Shown here: piece by piece, positions 8,668-16,421 of the stretch | How positions within the stretch are numbered: position 1 is the first letter of the stretch | Layout of the letters: each line of letters starts with the position of its first letter | From: Spirosoma taeanense | GTDB taxonomy: Bacteria; Bacteroidota; Bacteroidia; Cytophagales; Spirosomataceae | NCBI RefSeq assembly: GCF_013127955.1 | Contig: NZ_CP053435.1 | Span: 2,046,001 to 2,110,000, forward strand | Direction of reading: 5' to 3' | Length of the DNA stretch: 64,000 nucleotides | The notes under the pieces: model-generated | What the model was told of the DNA's origin: nothing | Databases searched by the model: none | Seen by the model: the letters and a program-made list of their open reading frames with translations, nothing else | Made by a program: the position numbers and the translations under genes

Positions 8668-9045
8668 ATGAAAAAAGTAAGTATGCTGCTTGTCTTCGTC
8701 CTGCTAAGCGTTGCCTTTAGCGGCTTTTCGCAAACAACTCCACCCACCGACTTTTTCGCTGGAAAATGGGAAATCAACATCGTCGGAACGCCTAACGGGG
8801 ACGTAAAACTCGTGACGGATCTGGTTCGCAAAGACGGTAAACTGACTGGCGAACTGGTCGATCCGGTTGATAATACCAAACCCAAAATGCCCATCACCAA
8901 AGTAGTTGAAGACGGCAATAAAGTGGCGATCTACTTTGAGTCGTCGCAGGCGGGTGAGCTTTCCATTGACCTGACGAAAGTGGACGATGACAACCTTAAA
9001 GGCTCGGTTTATAACTTCGATACGACCGCCAAACGGATTAAATAG
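8668..9045 (+). CDS. Small secreted beta-rich protein
   Basis: A 125-residue protein with a signal peptide (MKKVSMLLVFVLLSVAFS, cleavage near FSQ). The mature part (FFAGKWEINIVG, GDVKLVTDLVRKDGKLTGEL, GELSIDLTKVDDDNLKGSV) alternates short strands with the W-x-I and L-x-G-x-V pattern of lipocalin-like small beta-barrels common in Bacteroidota. No catalytic motif is visible. It follows the ThuA/dehydrogenase fusion by 58 bp on the same strand and is probably co-transcribed, so it may bind a product or partner of that enzyme. I do not recognise a named family. Confidence 0.7.
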   Translation: MKKVSMLLVFVLLSVAFSGFSQTTPPTDFFAGKWEINIVGTPNGDVKLVTDLVRKDGKLTGELVDPVDNTKPKMPITKVVEDGNKVAIYFESSQAGELSIDLTKVDDDNLKGSVYNFDTTAKRIK

Positions 9046-9061
9046 CGTGAATTATGGATGA

Positions 9062-9229
9062 AGGTGTTTGTGAGCTGGCACCACCACAATTGAAGGCTTT
9101 TGCTCGTAAAAACACTACGCAATTAGCTCCGACAAGACGTTGATCGGCTGTTGAAGACACTCTGACGCCGAGTGGCCCGCCGTTGCGGTTAGCTTTACAT
9201 CAAACACTAATGTGAGCAGGTAATTAACT
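9062..9229 (-). pseudogene. C-terminal relic of a decayed IS982-like transposase (left part)
   Basis: Read on the minus strand this stretch gives YLLTLVFDVK, then INVLSELIA, a stop, and CFYEQKPSI, which fits the C-terminus of IS982-type transposases (…QIEH-RHRS…LIAYC…KPSI). It continues the reading begun at 10093-10320, from which it is separated by the insertion 9230-10092. Several frame breaks are present. Confidence 0.45.
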
Positions 9230-10092
9230 AATCTAAGTTGTATGAAAGCTGTTTAATACAAGCACAAAAAAGACATAGCGTAGAGCAGGCGTACCTTTGA
9301 AGTGCGAAAACAACGATAACCCGCTCTGGCTTGTCTGAAAAAGTGCTGGCAATTTACTGCTTTCTGGATGACTTTTTTCTGGAAACCAAGCCTCGGCAAT
9401 GCTCTACATGGCCGACAAGCAGGGTGTTCTCATGCTCGAAAAGTCAGCCTTCAATCGGCACCTGCATCGGTTGGCTCACACGCTGCAGGTGTTGTTATAT
9501 TATCTGGCCGACTTTTTCAAAGCCCTTAACCTCAGCGGCCAGTACTTGATCGACTCCTTCCCGGTAGCCGTCTGTGACAACATTCGCATTGGCCGCTCGC
9601 GGCTGGTGGAGGGCCAGGAGTATCGAGCCAAAATTGCCTCCAAACGGCGGTTCTTCTTTGGGTTCCGCATTCAACTCGTCACTACGGTGGACAAACAGCC
9701 CGTGCAATTTTTTTCTGTTGCCTGGCTCGTATGTAGACGTAACGGCTTTGCAAATGATGCATTTGGGGTTGCCTGTAGGCAGCGAGGTGTTTGGCGACGC
9801 GGGCTATACTGACTATGAGCAGGAAGCGTTTTATGCCGAGTGTGACCGGGGCGCCGGAGCGAGAGATCGATTTGCAGATTCAGCGGAAAAGCAACTGCAG
9901 GCGGCCTGACCAGGCTTGGCAAGCAGCTCACAAGAAAGCGTTGCGTCAACGGATTGAGCAGGCCTTAGTCAGATTACGATGCGCTTTCCCGAGAAGATTC
10001 ATGCGGTTACCGAAGCGGGTTTTCTGATCAAGATCGTTTTGTTTCTGCTGGCATAGGCCCTTGAAACAAGCTTATAACATACAACTTAGATT
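9230..10092 (+). mobile_element. IS982-family insertion sequence, degenerate
   Basis: An 863-bp element bounded by perfect 15-bp terminal inverted repeats, AATCTAAGTTGTATG at 9230-9244 and its complement at 10078-10092, and flanked by the 4-bp direct repeat AACT (9226-9229 and 10093-10096). Repeat and target-site limits could shift by a base or two. It carries one broken transposase gene and has inserted into an older transposase gene of the opposite strand. It is shorter than the roughly 1 kb usual for the family, consistent with an internal deletion in the transposase. Confidence 0.75.
9331..10057 (+). pseudogene. IS982-family transposase, frameshifted and internally deleted
   Basis: Three frames must be joined to read the protein. 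The N-terminus (EKVLAIYCFLDDFFLET) is in one frame; the next (from about 9399) carries LMLEKSAFNRHLHRL and the diagnostic YLIDSFPVAVCDNIRIGR with the first catalytic Asp and the SKRRFFFGFRIQLV stretch; a shift near 9712 leads to SYVDVTALQ and GDAGYTDYE with the second Asp; another shift near 9840 gives IDLQIQRKSNCRRPDQ and a C-terminal IEQALVRL. A segment between the N-terminal motif and LMLEKSAF seems deleted. It cannot make active transposase. Confidence 0.8.
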
Positions 10093-10320
10093 AACTAATT
10101 CAATCAACCCACGCCGACGGTAGGTTTAACTTGTCAGCTAGCGGCATCAGTATCAGCTTCATCTTCTTCTGGAGACTGATAATGATGTGTAAGCCTTATT
10201 GACAGAAGCTAGCAAACCGCTCAGTCAGATAGCCGCACAGCGACCCGACTACTAAAGCAATATCTCTACAGGTCGGCTAGTAGATACGCCCCACAAGAGT
10301 TACCTATCTATCCTGTACCA
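10093..10320 (-). pseudogene. Decayed IS982-like transposase, part interrupted by the insertion
   Basis: On the minus strand this reads GSLCGYLTERFASFCQ, a stop, GLHIIISLQKKMK, LMPLADKLNL, and after a one-base shift RRRGLIELVN exactly at the junction with the insertion sequence. KxxMK-x-x-LMPLxDKLxLRRRxLIE is a recognisable block of IS982-like transposases. The remainder of the protein appears at 9062-9229. Stops and shifts show it was already dead or has decayed since. Confidence 0.6.
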
Positions 10321-10458
10321 GGCATTTTAGCGGTCAAACGCCGGCGAGAGACGTACTAACTCCCCATCCTTGTAATCCGTCAGCAGCCATACATGGATTT
10401 ATTGAAAAATACCTCACATTAATGAATCGTGGCGCAGTAACCCCAGTAAAGTAGTCTT
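10321..10458. other. Short stretch without a gene
   Basis: Between the transposase relic and the DoxX gene I see no gene or strong hairpin; probably further decayed insertion-sequence DNA. Confidence 0.4.
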
Positions 10459-11007
10459 TTAAGCCGATTCTAAACTAGGCTCTACTGAGGACACTCGCTT
10501 AGGCAGGGTGCTGCGTAGGCTTTGTGGCTTAGCAACGATACGTGCTCCTGTCCAGGTTGATGCCACCACCATCCCTGCAGCTACCAGAATAATATCCTTA
10601 ATAATGTATTGAGCCGTTAGGGTGGGGGCATGAAGAGGACCAGGAAACAGCTCCGTAGGGAAAATGAGTAGAGGTGACATAGCCCCAATCATCTGGGCAG
10701 CCATCAGCCATACTCCTACACGAAGGAATCTGCCGGTGATAAAACAAATCCCTATGGCAGTTTCTAAACCAGCTACAAAATTCATTGCATCGTGTCCTGA
10801 CAGGATACCCAAGCTTAAGACTGTAGTTGTTCGAGTGGCTAAGTCTTCAATAGGACTAATGCCTGGGAAGAACTTCAACAGTCCGAATCCCAAAAAAACA
10901 AGACCCATACCAATACGTAAAAGAGCAATGCTATGGGCCACCAGCCAACGATTGATACTGGTGTCCAGACGGTCAAATCCGTCAAACAGGTTAGTTAAAG
11001 TTTTCAT
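10459..11007 (-). CDS. DoxX-family membrane protein
   Basis: A 182-residue protein with four hydrophobic segments: ALLRIGMGLVFLGFGLLKFF, AMNFVAGLETAIGICFI, VGVWLMAAQMIGAMSPLLIF and YIIKDIILVAAGMVVAS. The R-x-G-x-G-x-x-F…G-x-x-K-F pattern in the first segment and the E-x-x-x-G in the second are those of DoxX/DUF417-like proteins, which are linked with redox balance and thiol stress but mostly lack proven activities. I use the ATG at 11007 (MKTLTNLF); the longer frame to 11079 adds 24 poorly conserved-looking residues. Confidence 0.78.
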   Translation of the reverse strand: MKTLTNLFDGFDRLDTSINRWLVAHSIALLRIGMGLVFLGFGLLKFFPGISPIEDLATRTTTVLSLGILSGHDAMNFVAGLETAIGICFITGRFLRVGVWLMAAQMIGAMSPLLIFPTELFPGPLHAPTLTAQYIIKDIILVAAGMVVASTWTGARIVAKPQSLRSTLPKRVSSVEPSLESA

Positions 11008-11246
11008 AGCTATAAGCGAACGTATATAGTATCTACGTGGAAAGAAGTAAAGTGGATTGATATAGGGCTGCAACAGCACAATACACCGGTTCGGACTACC
11101 CCACGAGTTTGCAAGACGCCCCTCTGTAGACGACGGTTCAAGGACAAGATATAGAGCAGACCGGGCTCATTGAGATGACAAGCAACCGTAAGTATAAGCC
11201 TCGTAAAGGCTCTATTACGTTTGGCTGGGGTTAAACAGTAAACGGG

Positions 11247-11270
11247 AAGGCGGTGAATACTCACCGCCTT
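11247..11270. terminator. Perfect 10-bp hairpin
   Basis: AAGGCGGTGA - ATAC - TCACCGCCTT, directly after the possible gene tail ending at about 11234. No long T-run follows, so terminator function is likely but not sure. Confidence 0.5.
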
Positions 11271-11483
11271 CGTTCTTGAACTCCATTTGCTTTATACCAC
11301 CTGTTGAAAAAGCGTTTAGCCAAGATGTGATAAACAGGGCAAATTTTTCCAACGCTGTGGGCAGCCTCACAACGGCAGGGTGACGCCAGGACGCCGTATA
11401 TCCGTATTCAAAACTTCGATCGGGTACAGGCAGTGGTTAAATAAACATCTGGAACGGCTATGCTGGTTGTCGATGCATGAGAT

Positions 11484-11531
11484 GAGGGGCTTTGGAGCGC
11501 GGTTAGCAGACTCCAAAGCCCCTCGTTTTTT
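11484..11531 (+). terminator. Strong intrinsic terminator, plus-strand polarity
   Basis: Perfect 14-bp stem (GAGGGGCTTTGGAG, 13-nt loop, CTCCAAAGCCCCTC) followed by GTTTTTT. The T-run is on the plus strand although no plus-strand gene precedes it; on the minus strand the stem could still stop the esterase operon ending at 11557. Confidence 0.75.
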
Positions 11532-11556
11532 ACGATGTGAGCTAAATAAAGTTAGC

Positions 11557-12714
11557 TCAGCGAAATAGCAGGGGCGCAAACTGATATAGGTTCTGCCGCC
11601 AGGCCAGAAACGAGTGCCCACCCGGTACCTCCGTATACTGGTACTTAATGCCGTATTTGTCAAAAAGGGCCATTGTGTTCCTGTTGTTCTGATAAGCAAT
11701 ATCTTTTTCCCCACCCATAGCAATCCAGAAAAGCTTCCACTTGTTAATCTGTGGATTCTTCAGCACGGTTGTGGCATACTTGGTTTCCAGTTCGGTGAGT
11801 ACCGGCGGGAAATAGCCCGTACTCAGCGGCAATACGTAGCTAAACAGCTCTGGATTCCACAGGGCAATGTTCATAGTCTGAATGCCACCCATAGATAAGC
11901 CCGCCAGCGCCCGGCCTTCGCGTCGGTTAGAAACGTTATAGTGCTGTTCGACGTACGGGATAATGTCCTTGATGAAATCCTTCGCGAAAGGGTCCTGATC
12001 CGGACCGGCTCCCATGGCTATGGCCGTACCCGGTACGTGTCCGGCGGGCATCACCACCAGCATCGGTTTCATCCTGCCTTCGGCCAGCAGATTGTCCAGA
12101 ATGAAATTCGCCCGGCCAACCGTTGTCCACGATCCGTCGTTATCACCACCGCCATGCAGCAGGTACAGCACCGGCAGTTTATCCTTCATCGACGCATAGC
12201 CCGGTGGCGTGTATACGTGCATCCGGCGCGTAGTGCCCAGCGAAGACGACGGATACCAGACCAGTTCTATCTTGCCATGCGGTACGTTTTTTACGGCCAG
12301 ATAATCAACTTCTTTGCCTGCCAGCTCGAAGAAATTCGATACGCCGTTCTGCGATTCCTTGAACCTCGGGTTCTTCGGGTCGAAGGTTTTAACCCCATCC
12401 ACGACCATATCGTAGCTATACACGTTTGGGGTGAGTGGCCCTAACGCCAGCGACCAGACGCCATTTTCAGCTTTCGTGAGTTTCTGGGCCGGAAAGCCAC
12501 CAGGAAAATCGCCCGAAACCGTTACGTCGGATGCTTTGGGTGCATATAGGTTGAGTTGCACCCGTCCGTCCGGCAAAAACTTAGGCGACACCAATGTATC
12601 GTTCGGGGTGTTGGTGCGAAATCCCGGCTGAGCCTGTGCAACCAGTGGAAAAACCATGCCAGCAGCGAGCAGGGCTTTCGGAAGAGAGGGTAAACGAAAG
12701 AAAAGGTGCTTCAT
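11557..12714 (-). CDS. Secreted esterase with N-terminal CBM48-like domain
   Basis: A 385-residue protein: signal peptide (MKHLFFRLPSLPKALLAAG, to VAQAQ), an early-set E/CBM48-like domain (~residues 35-125; VQLNLYAPKASDVTVSGDFPGG) and a putative-esterase (esterase D/feruloyl-esterase-like) alpha/beta hydrolase. The catalytic Ser is in ALAGLSMGGIQT, and the His in VPGGHSFLAWR near the end; the oxyanion region is LLHGGGDND. Such proteins remove acyl or feruloyl groups from plant polysaccharides. I use the ATG at 12714 because the signal peptide begins there. It is the last gene of a four-gene minus-strand operon, 16 bp after the DUF3237 gene. Confidence 0.87.
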   Translation of the reverse strand: MKHLFFRLPSLPKALLAAGMVFPLVAQAQPGFRTNTPNDTLVSPKFLPDGRVQLNLYAPKASDVTVSGDFPGGFPAQKLTKAENGVWSLALGPLTPNVYSYDMVVDGVKTFDPKNPRFKESQNGVSNFFELAGKEVDYLAVKNVPHGKIELVWYPSSSLGTTRRMHVYTPPGYASMKDKLPVLYLLHGGGDNDGSWTTVGRANFILDNLLAEGRMKPMLVVMPAGHVPGTAIAMGAGPDQDPFAKDFIKDIIPYVEQHYNVSNRREGRALAGLSMGGIQTMNIALWNPELFSYVLPLSTGYFPPVLTELETKYATTVLKNPQINKWKLFWIAMGGEKDIAYQNNRNTMALFDKYGIKYQYTEVPGGHSFLAWRQNLYQFAPLLFR

Positions 12715-12730
12715 GGGGTGAGACGATTGG

Positions 12731-13189
12731 TTATAGAAGTCTGTAAACACGGATCAGTACCTGGGATGGTTGCCGGATGCCCGTTGCAATAAACACGGAC
12801 CGGGTCAGCCAGTCGTAGCGCGGATCGGCCGTTTCGAATACGGGTATGGAGCGAAAATAATAGTCGGATGGATCGACTAGCTCTCCTTTTGCCAGTCGCT
12901 GCATTACCTCGGGTGGGCCGTGGCGTAGCCCCTGATTGATGATGGTAATCAGGGAACCGTCGTGGGTTCTGAGCAAATACCGGGCTTCTACTTCGGTCAC
13001 GCCGTCGGACCGACCAATCTGCCAATCATAGCCGCCAGCTACAATATGGCCCTGAATGGCCGGTCCTTCGAACGTGCCGCCTGTGATCGGAATCACCCGG
13101 CGGATACCTTTAGCTGTCTGCCCCATTTCCTCAATGGCGGCTACTTCAACGCGCAATTCGAACGCAAACTCCTGTAAAATGGGCTCCAT
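12731..13189 (-). CDS. DUF3237-family protein
   Basis: About 152 residues beginning MEPILQEFAFEL. The sequence matches the DUF3237 small beta-barrel family: GIRRVIPITGGTFEGPAIQG, then GGYDWQIGRSDGVTEVEARY, and near the end the YYFRSIPVFET block. The function of the family is unknown; members often neighbour hydrolases and aromatic-compound genes, as here. I prefer the ATG at 13189 since the frame extended to 13252 overlaps the upstream hydrolase. Gaps of 23 bp and 16 bp on either side indicate one operon. Confidence 0.82.
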   Translation of the reverse strand: MEPILQEFAFELRVEVAAIEEMGQTAKGIRRVIPITGGTFEGPAIQGHIVAGGYDWQIGRSDGVTEVEARYLLRTHDGSLITIINQGLRHGPPEVMQRLAKGELVDPSDYYFRSIPVFETADPRYDWLTRSVFIATGIRQPSQVLIRVYRLL

Positions 13190-13212
13190 CGTTACGTTTA
13201 GTTGGGCAACCG

Positions 13213-14100
13213 TTACGGAACCCTGGTTAAGAACCCGCCGAAGGCAAGCCACTCCCCAAAGCGCTCTATCCAGCTATCGACCGGCAGGTTTTGTTTACGC
13301 ATACCGAAACCATGTCCCCCTTTGGCGTAACTATGCAGTTCGGCTCCTTTGCCGGCCGCTACCCAGTCGGTATAGAGCTGAATGGTGTTCGAGGCCGGCA
13401 CCAGCTGGTCGTCGGTGGCGGTCACGGCAAACAGGGGAGGGGCATCGGTCGGAACGGCTGTTTTGTCCAGCGCGCCCATATAGGCATAAATTGGCGCGAC
13501 AAAAGCCGGACGGTTTGTGGGCGTATAACTGAACGCAACCCCCGCCGTTACGGTCCCACCCGCTGAGAAGCCCATGATGCCGATGCGGTTTGGGTTAACG
13601 CCAAACTCAGCGGCATGTTCCCGAACATAGTCAATGGCTTTCCGCCCATCGGCAATCGCCAGTGGAACGACGGGCGCATTCTCCGCATCCAGCTTTTTAA
13701 AGTCGCGCAGCTTCGGCAGCAGTTCGGCAACGGGGTCATCGGTCAGGCTGTGAGCCAGGCGGTATTTAAGCACAAATGCGGCTACGCCTTTAGCGTTCAG
13801 CCATTTCGCCACGTCGATTCCTTCGCTGTCAATGGACAGGGTGTGAAACGCACCACCCGGACAGATAATAACCGCCGTACCGTTGGCATTGGCCCGGTCG
13901 GGTAGATAAGCCGTAATCGAGGGGCTGGTCACGTTATAGACCACTCGCGTATTGAACATATTCTTAGTATTCTCTTTTTCGGGCCAGTCCCAGGTTTCGG
14001 AACCGGGCGCTTTGCCAGAATACAGCGGAATCACCTGCTGGGCCTGGGCGGCTGATGCGCACAGCAGCAAACAGCTGAGAGTTTTCTTGAGAAGGGTCAT
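13213..14100 (-). CDS. Secreted alpha/beta hydrolase (esterase/lipase-like)
   Basis: About 295 residues with a signal peptide (MTLLKKTLSCLLLCASAAQAQ). The oxyanion motif is AVIICPGGAFHTL, the nucleophile elbow MGFSAGGTV (Ser near residue 165), the acid TATDDQLVPA, and the His in KGGHGFGM. This layout is that of BD-FAE-like carboxylesterases, often acetyl-xylan or other deacetylases in Bacteroidota. An alternative ATG at 14118 adds six residues. It is the second gene of the operon read from 15379 and probably works on the same secreted substrate set as the esterase at 11557. Confidence 0.85.
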   Translation of the reverse strand: MTLLKKTLSCLLLCASAAQAQQVIPLYSGKAPGSETWDWPEKENTKNMFNTRVVYNVTSPSITAYLPDRANANGTAVIICPGGAFHTLSIDSEGIDVAKWLNAKGVAAFVLKYRLAHSLTDDPVAELLPKLRDFKKLDAENAPVVPLAIADGRKAIDYVREHAAEFGVNPNRIGIMGFSAGGTVTAGVAFSYTPTNRPAFVAPIYAYMGALDKTAVPTDAPPLFAVTATDDQLVPASNTIQLYTDWVAAGKGAELHSYAKGGHGFGMRKQNLPVDSWIERFGEWLAFGGFLTRVP

Positions 14101-14125
14101 GCTGGGAAGGGATGTCATGGCGAAA

Positions 14126-15379
14126 TCAGGGCTTCGATTCTAGTTTCTGGTTCAGGGTTTCTTTATCAAATCCCGCGATCTGGCGGTAACGGTCCATCAC
14201 GGCTTTCAGCTCCTCGTGGGGAATGGCATCATCGGGATTCTGAAAACCATCCGGCGCGGCCTCCTCCATCATATCCATAATCTGGTCGGGGCCTTTCTGG
14301 CGGTTTTGCAGCACCACCTGCGTGGTGGCCGGCAGACGTTCCCGTTCATACCGTTCGAGGGCCCGGCTTACGTCCGTCTCCTCTGCCAGCGCTCCGGCTA
14401 AGGCTTCGGCATCCAGAATCGCCTGGGAAGCCCCGTTGGAGCCGATGGGATACATGGGATGGGCGGCATCGCCCAGCAGGGTTACGCGGCCATACGTCCA
14501 GCGCTTCAGCGGGTCGCGGTCCGACATCGGAAATTCGTACACCGCCCCGGCACCGGCTATCATGGCGGGTACGTCGAGCCAGTCGAATTGCCAGCTTTTG
14601 TAGATTTCGACCAGACGGTTCTGGTCGGCCTGCCGGTTCCAGTCGCGCACAGTGATTAGGGTATCATCCCCTTCATAGAGATTGGCTACCCAATTGATGA
14701 GCTGCTGACCGGACTCGTCGGCTTCGCGAATAGGGTAGACTACCATCTTCTGCTTCAGATGGCCAATCATGACCATCGAACGACCCGTCAGGAAAGACGT
14801 CATCCGGGTGGTGCCCCGGTAGAGTACGTTGCCCGAAAAACGGGGGCCTGCCTCCTGCGGGTAAAGCTGTCCACGCACGACCGAATGAATACCGTCGCAG
14901 CCGATGAGCGCATCGCCTTCTTCCTGAGCAATGACTTCACCCGTTGTCCGGTTTACAAAAGTCGCCTTAACGCCCCGCTCCGTTTGCTCAAAATGGGCCA
15001 GATGATGATCTGCCAGAACGGCATCCGGACCAATTACCTGCTGAACGTGTTGATACAGTAGCCACTGGAAATCGCCCCGGTGAATTGAAAACTGCGGCCA
15101 GTGGTAGCCCGCATGCCGCCCGCGCGGCTCCTGCCAGAAGAGCTGACCGTGTTTATTGAAATAGCGGAGGTCCTGGGTCTCGATAGCGATCTGGGCCAGA
15201 TGATCCGCCAACCCTAAGTTGGTCAGCACCCGCACGCTATGGGGCAACAGATTGATGCCTACACCCAGCGGTCTTATCTCTTTCGCCGACTCATATACCC
15301 GCACCGAAACGCCAGCCCTGTGCAGGCTGAGCGCCGTGGTTAATCCGCCTATTCCTCCGCCAATGATGAGTACCTGCAT
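14126..15379 (-). CDS. FAD-dependent aromatic monooxygenase (salicylate-hydroxylase-like)
   Basis: A 417-residue flavoprotein of the PF01494 class. The dinucleotide-binding motif GGGIGGLTTALSL stands at the very N-terminus with the acidic end of strand two (YESAKE); the DG motif is in LIGCDGIHSVVRGQL, and the second FAD motif in LLGDAAHPMYPIGSNGASQAI. Related enzymes hydroxylate aromatic acids with NAD(P)H and O2 in the cytoplasm. It leads the operon that also holds a DUF3237 protein and two secreted esterases, and is divergent from a LysR regulator 131 bp away, a classical arrangement for inducible aromatic metabolism. The exact substrate is unknown. Confidence 0.88.
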   Translation of the reverse strand: MQVLIIGGGIGGLTTALSLHRAGVSVRVYESAKEIRPLGVGINLLPHSVRVLTNLGLADHLAQIAIETQDLRYFNKHGQLFWQEPRGRHAGYHWPQFSIHRGDFQWLLYQHVQQVIGPDAVLADHHLAHFEQTERGVKATFVNRTTGEVIAQEEGDALIGCDGIHSVVRGQLYPQEAGPRFSGNVLYRGTTRMTSFLTGRSMVMIGHLKQKMVVYPIREADESGQQLINWVANLYEGDDTLITVRDWNRQADQNRLVEIYKSWQFDWLDVPAMIAGAGAVYEFPMSDRDPLKRWTYGRVTLLGDAAHPMYPIGSNGASQAILDAEALAGALAEETDVSRALERYERERLPATTQVVLQNRQKGPDQIMDMMEEAAPDGFQNPDDAIPHEELKAVMDRYRQIAGFDKETLNQKLESKP

Positions 15380-15437
15380 GCGTTTCCAAAGATGACACTG
15401 GCTTATCTGCCAGCGGCTGACCAGTAGTGCGCTTACA

Positions 15438-15467
15438 AAAAGATAATGTATTGGGGATATTGTCCAA
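15438..15467 (-). promoter_or_regulatory. Candidate promoter of the monooxygenase operon
   Basis: On the minus strand TTG (15467-15465), 19 nt, then TATCTTTT (15445-15438), close to the Bacteroidota TTG-N19-TAnnTTTG promoter with the last base different. A start of transcription near 15431 leaves a leader of about 50 nt. A short ATTGG…CCAAT dyad (15450-15468) overlaps its -33 element. Confidence 0.55.
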
Positions 15468-15485
15468 TCGTATTTTCTTACATTG

Positions 15486-15504
15486 TGATAAGAATAGCTT
15501 ATCA
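15486..15504. promoter_or_regulatory. Candidate LysR-type recognition site
   Basis: Perfect interrupted palindrome TGATAAG - AATAG - CTTATCA. Its centre (15495) is about 64 bp upstream of the predicted transcription start of the monooxygenase operon, where LysR regulators place their main binding site, and it ends 6 bp before the start codon of the LysR gene itself, fitting autorepression. Confidence 0.6.
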
Positions 15505-15510
15505 GCCTGT

Positions 15511-16401
15511 ATGGAATTACGTCAGCTACGATACTTTGTCGAAATAGCTCAGGAGTTGCATTACCGAAAAGCGGCCAATCGGCTTTTTATTTCGCAGCCC
15601 GCCCTGAGTCAGCAAATTCAACTATTGGAAGATGAGCTGGGTGTCGATTTATTCGTCCGGAGCCGACGTACCATTCAACGGAAGGTTGAGCTGACCGAAG
15701 CTGGTAAAGTGCTTCTGCGCGAAGCAAAGCAGATTTTGCAGCTAAGCCAGCAGGCTATCGAAGTGACCCGGCAGGCGGGCCTCGAAGGGCCTATCCGGAT
15801 GGGTGTTTTCAAAACGCTGCTGCGCAGTCGGATTCTGAACGTAATGAATCTGCTGGCGGAGCGATTACCCCAGGCCAAAGTTAAATTAATCGAACTGCCA
15901 TCGTTCCTGAGTGTACAGCAGGCCCTGTTAGAAAGCACAATTGATCTGGGACTGACCGTGCTGCCTCTGCAGTATCCGCAGCTTACGGCCGTGCCCTTTG
16001 CCCGTGGGAATATCGCTGTTCTGCTGCCGCAGCAACACACCTTGGCAAAGGAGACCTCTCTTACGCTTGCCCAGTTGCAGAACGAAGACTGGGTGGAGAT
16101 TCCCCCACCGCTCAATCCGGTTTATGAAGCAGTCGAAGCGCTGTGTCAGCAAGCCGGTTTTGCGCGCACGATCATTCAGGAAGTCAACTCGCTGGAGCTC
16201 CTGGCCGATTTAGTGCAGCTGAACAAGGGGATCGCGCTTATTCCGTCGCATTTCGATGTGAGTCAACTGGCCGGGGTTGTGCCGGTACCCCTTGTCGACA
16301 GTGGGCGACAGGCATATCCGGAACTGGACCTTCAGCACGTAGTAGCCTTTCTGTCGGGCAGCCGGTTGCCCGCTGTGCTGGCGTTCGGGCAGCCTTCGTA
16401 A
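15511..16401 (+). CDS. LysR-type transcriptional regulator
   Basis: A 296-residue LysR regulator beginning MELRQLRYFVEIAQ, the canonical opening of the winged HTH (residues 1-60, with ISQPALSQQIQLLEDELGV as recognition helix region), followed by the periplasmic-binding-like effector domain (~90-290). The ATG at 15511 fits the family exactly; extension upstream to 15427 is not supported. It is divergent from the monooxygenase operon and most likely activates it in response to an aromatic inducer. A palindrome suitable for its binding lies immediately upstream. Confidence 0.92.
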   Translation: MELRQLRYFVEIAQELHYRKAANRLFISQPALSQQIQLLEDELGVDLFVRSRRTIQRKVELTEAGKVLLREAKQILQLSQQAIEVTRQAGLEGPIRMGVFKTLLRSRILNVMNLLAERLPQAKVKLIELPSFLSVQQALLESTIDLGLTVLPLQYPQLTAVPFARGNIAVLLPQQHTLAKETSLTLAQLQNEDWVEIPPPLNPVYEAVEALCQQAGFARTIIQEVNSLELLADLVQLNKGIALIPSHFDVSQLAGVVPVPLVDSGRQAYPELDLQHVVAFLSGSRLPAVLAFGQPS

Positions 16402-16421
16402 ACCCGGCTGACAATACGCGC

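Larger units (their letters stand above)
11008..11556. other. Intergenic region with two hairpins and a possible gene relic
   Basis: No complete gene is supported. Around 11150-11234 the plus strand reads IEQTGLIEMTSNRKYKPRKG and ends in TFGWG-stop, preceded in frame by a stop, which may be the tail of a lost gene of unknown kind. Two strong hairpins (11247-11270 and 11484-11531) are listed separately. Confidence 0.4.
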
